Position numbers and translations under genes: made by a program
The notes under the pieces: model-generated
Told to the model about the DNA's origin: nothing
Databases searched by the model: none
Seen by the model: the letters and a program-made list of their open reading frames with translations, nothing else
From: Azolla caroliniana
Lineage: Eukaryota; Polypodiophyta
Length of the DNA stretch: 64,000 bases
Assembly (NCBI GenBank): GCA_043228905.1
Contig: JBHGNT010000006.1
Span: forward strand, 7,626,001 to 7,690,000
Direction of reading: 5' to 3'
Shown: positions 59,466 to 64,000 of the stretch, in pieces
Position numbering within the stretch: the stretch's first letter is position 1
Layout of the letters: every line of letters begins with the position of its first letter

Positions 59466-60254
59466 ATGAGGGGGTCGGATCTTGTAGAGGCCATGGCTTC
59501 GGCCGTGGACCGGATAGTGAGCGCGCGCAAGGGCACCGGCGCCCTTGACAGGGCTATTGAGGCAATCGTCGGTACGATCGGCCGGTTCAGTGGAAAGGAT
59601 GCCATGAGTTATTTGGCGTCCTACCGGGCGGAGATGTTGATGAGGGATATTCCGGAAGAGAGATGTCTTGTCGGATTCCCTCGAGTGGCGATGCCGGGCA
59701 TCCATGCGGAGGTGCTCGAGGTCCGGGCGGAGAGCCAGACCTGGGAGGAGTTCGAAGTACGACTCCTGGAGAAATATGGGCTGGATGACGCGCTTCGGCT
59801 TTCGAAGCGGGGCTTCATGGAGTGGGTGGAGTCCCCCAACAAAGGAAGAAATGCGTCAGTACTCTTCCGGGAGTTTGAGGAACGCTTTGCGCGCCTTTCG
59901 GCGCTCAATTGGACCGTTTTGGACACAAGTAGTGTCCTACTGTTTGTCAAATCGGTTGACGCACGGGATCGGGAGCAAGTGGGCTCCTTATTGGAAACCG
60001 AAGACGGGCTGACGGCCGACTGGGCCGCGGTAAAAAGAGTCTGCGGCCGTTTTGACAAACGGTGGGATTGGGCTGATACATGGGCGGGTCCTGTCGCAGC
60101 AAGGAAGCTTGAACCGATACCAGAGGCGCGAAGGGAAGAGACCCGGGAGTGGCTCGAAACCGGTTCGGCTTCGACCGGCGTGGTAAGAGGCTCGTCCGGG
60201 GGAACAACTTTGGAGGAGTTGACACGGGCGGTAAAGGATCTCCAGATCGCCTAA
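59466..60254 (+). CDS. Gypsy G2 gag (capsid part)
   Basis: 262 codons from the ATG aligned with that of G1; a GTG further upstream (59439) also opens the frame. Motifs YLASYRAEMLMRDI, WEEFEVRLLEKYG and FEERFARLSALN. It ends at TAA 60252, at the same residue where G1 has TAG. The following frame is open for 305 codons, so the stop separates capsid from nucleocapsid. Confidence 0.87.
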   Translation: MRGSDLVEAMASAVDRIVSARKGTGALDRAIEAIVGTIGRFSGKDAMSYLASYRAEMLMRDIPEERCLVGFPRVAMPGIHAEVLEVRAESQTWEEFEVRLLEKYGLDDALRLSKRGFMEWVESPNKGRNASVLFREFEERFARLSALNWTVLDTSSVLLFVKSVDARDREQVGSLLETEDGLTADWAAVKRVCGRFDKRWDWADTWAGPVAARKLEPIPEARREETREWLETGSASTGVVRGSSGGTTLEELTRAVKDLQIA

Positions 60255-61175
60255 GCTCGGAGGGAAGGCGGCGAACAGGCTCGTGACCGACGGCCTCCGG
60301 CAGGAAATAGGTGCATGTGGTGCGACGAGGTCGGCCACATCCGGAAAGACTGCGGGGACTTTGCGGAGGCTTTGAGAAGCCGGGTAGTGTACCTATGGGA
60401 AGGTCGGGTGCACGCCAGCGATACCCGGAGGGCCCCGAACCGAAACGACGGGCGAGGAGGAATGAAAAGGCTGATGGAAGAGGCGGCGGCCTGGCATGCG
60501 GAGACCGTCCACTACTCGGCGTCAACCGGTATTCGGGTCGGAGGCAGCGAGGCCTGGAAGGAGAGCAAAGCCGGGTTTTGGCCAACGATGCTGGAAGGCC
60601 TCGACGGTGCCCGACTAAGGAAAGACGAGGCGGACCGCGCGGAGAAGCGGGTCCAGGAGGTAACCGGGTGGAGTGACCCGGTCGAAGAAAAGACGGGTTT
60701 CGTCGAAGTAGCTTGCCAGAACTACGAGGGTTTGGTTGAAGACAAACGGGTAGGTAAAACCGGAGGGGCTGGACCCTCACAAAGATACGAAACCCGATTC
60801 GGGCCGAAACGGAACGAGGCCTGTGAGACCAATGCCCGGGATAACCACAAGAAGGGCGGATACCGGTTGGGCACGGAGATCGAAAGGACCACGGACCTAC
60901 GAAAGGTCCTGGAAGAACGAATCCTCGACAGCAAGGTGGAACTGTCGTTGCGGGAGGTGCTCGGAATCGCCAAGAAGGAGTTCCACGACTCCATCGTAGA
61001 CTTGGTGAAGAGGAAGAGGCTGTCGACGGAGACAGAACCGGAAAGGCCGGTGGAGGTGCAGATGACGCACATAGAGGACATGGCGCTAGAAGACGAGTGG
61101 GCGGAGAGCCACTATTCGAGGCCACACTGGGCCCGAGCGACCACGGAAACCCCGGTGAAGATCGGAGATGTTTAG
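60255..61175 (+). CDS. Gypsy G2 nucleocapsid knuckle and linker
   Basis: Open in phase with gag from the TAA at 60252 to TAG 61173. Starts with a complete CCHC knuckle CMWCDEVGHIRKDC (first Cys just before the Met at 60315), followed by a charged linker with LEERILDSKVELSLREVLGI. The TAG lies 10 codons before the protease motif and is shared with G1. No independent start is evident, since the first Cys of the knuckle precedes the first Met. Confidence 0.75.
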   Translation, partial: ARREGGEQARDRRPPAGNRCMWCDEVGHIRKDCGDFAEALRSRVVYLWEGRVHASDTRRAPNRNDGRGGMKRLMEEAAAWHAETVHYSASTGIRVGGSEAWKESKAGFWPTMLEGLDGARLRKDEADRAEKRVQEVTGWSDPVEEKTGFVEVACQNYEGLVEDKRVGKTGGAGPSQRYETRFGPKRNEACETNARDNHKKGGYRLGTEIERTTDLRKVLEERILDSKVELSLREVLGIAKKEFHDSIVDLVKRKRLSTETEPERPVEVQMTHIEDMALEDEWAESHYSRPHWARATTETPVKIGDV

Positions 61176-61560
61176 GAACCGGTTGTGGTGCTGGTGGACC
61201 ACAGTTCGGAAATAAACCTGATGTCCATGGACTTCTACAAGAAGGGGAAATGGCCGGTCAACACCAAGCACGGGTGGAAGATACGGGCGGCGACGCGCGC
61301 CACCGAGGAACTACACGGGGCCTGCCCAAACGTGCGAGTCAAGATCGGCGACGTCGAGATAGACCAACACTTCTTTGTGTAGGAGACGTCCTCGCACCCG
61401 GTCATACTGGGAGAACTGTACATTACGGTAGCACGGATGGAGACCAAGGTGCTGGACAACGGGTCGGCTTATGCGAGGGTCAAGAGTCAGGACGAGCGTC
61501 ATTCGGTCCAGTTCCTGACGGTGCGACCGAACCACGAGCGAAACCGCGAGTCCCTCGGTG
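61176..61560 (+). pseudogene. Gypsy G2 protease region
   Basis: LVDHSSEINLMS in phase with the preceding segment: the Gly after the catalytic Asp-X is Ser, which should inactivate the enzyme. TAG at 61380 replaces the Gln of G1 (a C-to-T change). The frame then shifts by -1 near 61575-61580, at a run of five T, to reach the conserved pre-RT frame. Confidence 0.75.
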
Positions 61561-63022
61561 GCGAGAACCGAGAGGATTTTTAGAGAGGGCTATCAAGGCG
61601 TGGGGCCGCGATAGTCCGGACACTTCGGGAAAACCCCACAAATGTACGATAGAGGCGAAACTGAAGAAACCTTGTACCATAAGTAGGAAGTTTTGTTTCT
61701 CCGACAACGGAGGGTGTACGATAGTTGGCGTCGTTGGCCGAGAAAAGAAAAGGGCGGAAGAGCGACTTCGGGCGTGCAGAGTTCTCGGGCCCAACGAGGA
61801 AATCAACGGAGCCGTGGAGGCGGTCTCCTTCGACGATACCTTGGGAATACTGCGAGAGGTGGTCGGAGAGGGTTTTAAAGAGGATCGGACGATATTGGTT
61901 TGTTCAGAAGAGATGTACGAAGTCATCGCGGACTTCAGTCGAGGGCTCGAGTCGAATCGGACGGCCCGGGTTAACACGAAGTACAAGACTGTGGACCGGA
62001 AGGTAAGGCCAGTCGCGGCACCCTTACTGAAGGGCAGCGAGTTGCGAATCAAGGGGGTCGCGTCAGACCCCAGTTTACGAGATCCGGCCTGCATAGGACA
62101 CACCTTCACCGACAGAATGCTACGGGAGCTCAAAATCGGTGGGGGCGGGTTCCTACTGCCGGCAGAAGAAGACCGGTTTCGGAGAATGCTTGGAAGGCAC
62201 GGGAAAGCCTTCGCATTCTCACCGGAAGAGATCGGGTGCGCAGACCCGACAATCGTGAAGCCAATGGTGATATTCACGGTACCGCATGTGCCGTGGAATC
62301 TCAAACCAATTCCGGTACCGAGAGCTCATATCCCGGAGCTGATGGAGCTGTTGAGGTAGAAAGTCGATATGGGCATCCTCGAACCGGTGGTTTACCGTAC
62401 TGAGGAAGAACGGGACGTTGCGCTTCATTCAAGGTCTGCAACCGGTCAACAGAGTGACCATTCGGAACGCAAGAATCAGACCAACGATAGACGAGTTCGC
62501 GGAGGCCTTCGCCGGAAGGTCGATCTACTCGGTCGGTGATCTGTACTCGGGGTACGATCAGTTCCAAATAGCCGTGGAGAGTAGAGACATTACGACGATG
62601 CAGACTCCTCTCGGCCTAGTGCGGATGTGTACCCTGCCACAAGGAGGGACAAACTCGGTGGCCCACATGGTGAATGCGAGGAACAAGGTGTTGAGGGATT
62701 GTATCCCGGACATCACCATGCCATTCTTGGACGACATCCCGATCAAGGGATGTCCGGTGGAGGAAAAGGACGAAATGATCGGACCGGACGGATGCCGGAA
62801 ATTCGTGGCGACACACATTGACGACTGCAAGAGGGTGCTGCAGAGGCTAGAGGACGCGAGGCTCACCTTCTCCGGGGAGAAATCCGCCTTCGGGCAATCA
62901 GATATCATGGTCGTGGGACATCTATGCGGACCGTATGGCCGGAAACCGTCTCCGGCTAAGGTGGAAGCCATCTCCGCAATGAAGCCCGACTGTAACTCGG
63001 TCACGAGGTACGGAGGTTCTTG
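61561..63022 (+). pseudogene. Gypsy G2 reverse transcriptase
   Basis: Pre-RT region to FTVPHVPWNLKPIPVPRAHI, then TAG 62357 (shared with G1) and a 23-bp deletion relative to G1 after GILEP (around 62381) that shifts the frame. RT continues with YSVGDLYSGYDQFQIAV and an intact catalytic FLDD at 62724-62735. A one-base indel near 63000 shifts the frame again before RNase H. Confidence 0.83.
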
Positions 63023-63808
63023 GGAGCATGCGCGCTCTACCACATATGGATCCCGCATTACGCCCACGTTGCCGAGCCGCTATACGGGTTGCTGAAAAAA
63101 GGGCGAAAATTCGAGTGGCGAGACGAGCATACGGAGTCGGTCCGAAAGATGAAGGAGGCTCTTGCTGCAGCTCCGGCACTCCGGAAGGCTGTCTACGAGA
63201 AAGGCACTCCCATCTACATAACGGTAGATACAAGTCCGACCGGGATCGGATGGGTCGTCAACCAAGAAGATGAGGACGACATTCGGTTCCCAATCCGGTT
63301 CGGCGCGAAGGTCCTCAGCGAGCGACAGCGAGGATACGCCCAGGTTAAACGCGAACTCTGGGGTATCGTTTCGGCGGTGAAGGCCGATAAAGACTATCTG
63401 ATCGGGACAGAGGTGATTATCGAGACGGACTGCCTGCCGATTCTTGGCATGGTTTCCGGATGCGCAACCCCGGACCTGGCAATGCTCAAGTGGATAGCGT
63501 ACATCAAGTCCCTACACCCGGAAATACGACACATTTCCGGGAAAGACAATGCCATGGCCGACATGCTTTCGAGGGCGCGATTCGACGACGAGGGCGGCAT
63601 GGTTTCGGAGGACGAGGAAGTCGGCATGGACTTCTTCGAGGCGGCTTACGTAACAACCGAGGGGGGGAGCACTCCGGCGCTTAACGATTTCAACGAGAGC
63701 AAGTACGACGGGGAGTGGCTGCAGATTGGGGGATTCTTAAGGACGATGACGCCAGACGCGTCATGGACAAAGGACGAGGCCAACCGGATCCGGAAGAAAG
63801 CGTATTGA
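63023..63808 (+). pseudogene. Gypsy G2 RNase H
   Basis: Open for about 260 codons: MGACALYHIWIPHYAHVAEP, then the RNase H ITVDTSPTGIGWVV, FGAKVLSERQRGYAQVKREL, TDCLPILGMVSGCATPDLAM and HISGKDNAMADMLSR. It ends at TGA 63806, where G1 has CGA (Arg), a CpG-type change. The frame is otherwise intact, better preserved than in G1. Confidence 0.85.
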
Positions 63809-64000
63809 TTCTTTCTCCGGGACGGATACTTGTGGAAGCACCCGAAGAAGAGGAACGGCATCCCGCTCCGAGTAGTGGCGATGGAGGAGGAACAAGAGGA
63901 GTTGTTGAAGGCCTACCACGACAGCCCCTGGGCTGGACACCGTGGGACGTGGGCCACGTTCGAGAAACTAAAGGGGAAGTACTGGTGGCCGGGACTGTAC
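63809..64000 (+). pseudogene. Gypsy G2 integrase zinc-binding segment (truncated by window end)
   Basis: In phase beyond TGA 63806: YHDSPWAGHRGTWATFEKLK, then WWPGL, the H...H part of the integrase HHCC domain. The two Cys and the DDE core would follow outside the window. Confidence 0.82.

Larger units (their letters stand above)
58762..64000 (+). mobile_element. Ty3/Gypsy element 'G2' nested in G1 (runs off the window)
   Basis: Same family and orientation as G1, with its own LTR, primer site and internal region through RNase H to the integrase zinc-binding segment at the window end. It joins G1 inside codons LLTA(Y): GGCGT at 58757-58761 is the presumed target duplication. G2 keeps more open frame than G1 but still has stops and two indels in RT. 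Integrase core and 3' LTR are beyond the window. Confidence 0.88.

Noticed and set aside
59947-61125. 392-codon minus-strand frame across Gypsy G2
   Set aside because: Pro/Ser/Arg-rich shadow of the GC-rich gag and linker frames.
61097-61560. First part of the 420-codon plus frame
   Set aside because: Here the protease is encoded in another phase; only the portion from about 61560 is conserved with G1.
52522-64000. G1-G2 as a tandem array sharing an LTR
   Set aside because: G1 is cut in mid-codon before integrase, not at its polypurine tract, so nesting explains the junction better.

Overview
The window is nuclear DNA of a land plant, most likely a flowering plant. It contains two ordinary multi-exon plant genes with GT-AG introns, a relic plastid trnL(UAA) fragment, a broken glutamate decarboxylase gene, and dense plant-type LTR retrotransposons whose Copia members use the initiator-tRNA-Met primer site (TGGTATCAGAGC). 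Roughly two thirds of the window is transposon sequence, and much of it is insertions inside insertions. The species cannot be named from the sequence alone.

Layout. 1-13865: a decayed Copia element (minus strand) is split by a young Copia, 'A' (291-10995, TSD TAAGG). A is itself split inside integrase by a second young Copia, 'A2' (2954-8282, minus strand, TSD CGAAT). The same old element also carries a solo LTR (11339-11806, TSD GTAAA) and a 562-bp hAT-type MITE (12438-12999, 8-bp TSD). 13866-18890: AT-rich intergenic DNA with a plastid trnL fossil. 18891-23436: microsatellite-rich promoter and the seven-exon gene for a VAN3-binding/FORKED-like protein (auxin-canalization DUF828 plus PH_2). 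26540-36743: a complete six-exon HRD3A-type SEL1L gene of ER-associated degradation (minus strand); its 5.3-kb second intron holds a Copia relic. 36.9-40.1 kb: a 5'-truncated non-LTR retrotransposon sits in the HRD3A promoter, between ACGT-core (UPRE-like) elements. 41.0-41.5 kb: glutamate decarboxylase pseudogene.

42.4-64.0 kb: a nested stack. An old Copia 'B' (plus strand) has a solo LTR in its 5' LTR (42551-43179). Its reverse transcriptase is split by a related Copia 'C' in the opposite orientation (46687-52087, TSD GGAAG), which carries its own solo LTR (49214-49586, TSD CGTGG). The RNase H region of B is broken by a Ty3/Gypsy copy 'G1' (from 52522). G1 contains a 1.07-kb LTR-like insertion with a tRNA-like SINE head, and is in turn interrupted by a second copy of the same family, 'G2' (58762 to beyond the window end).

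How things fit together. The two host genes are unrelated in function (vein patterning/auxin trafficking versus ER protein quality control) and converge: VAN3BP runs rightward, HRD3A leftward, with 3.1 kb between their stop codons. The transposons mostly tell a chronology: exact target-site duplications give the order of insertion, and the two youngest (A, A2) show no LTR substitutions by eye. The observations most worth following up are three in-frame stop-codon sites shared by both Gypsy copies, an isolated in-frame UGA in the otherwise open gag-pol of A2, the transposon-split promoter of HRD3A, and the antiparallel B/C pair that could give a long hairpin RNA.
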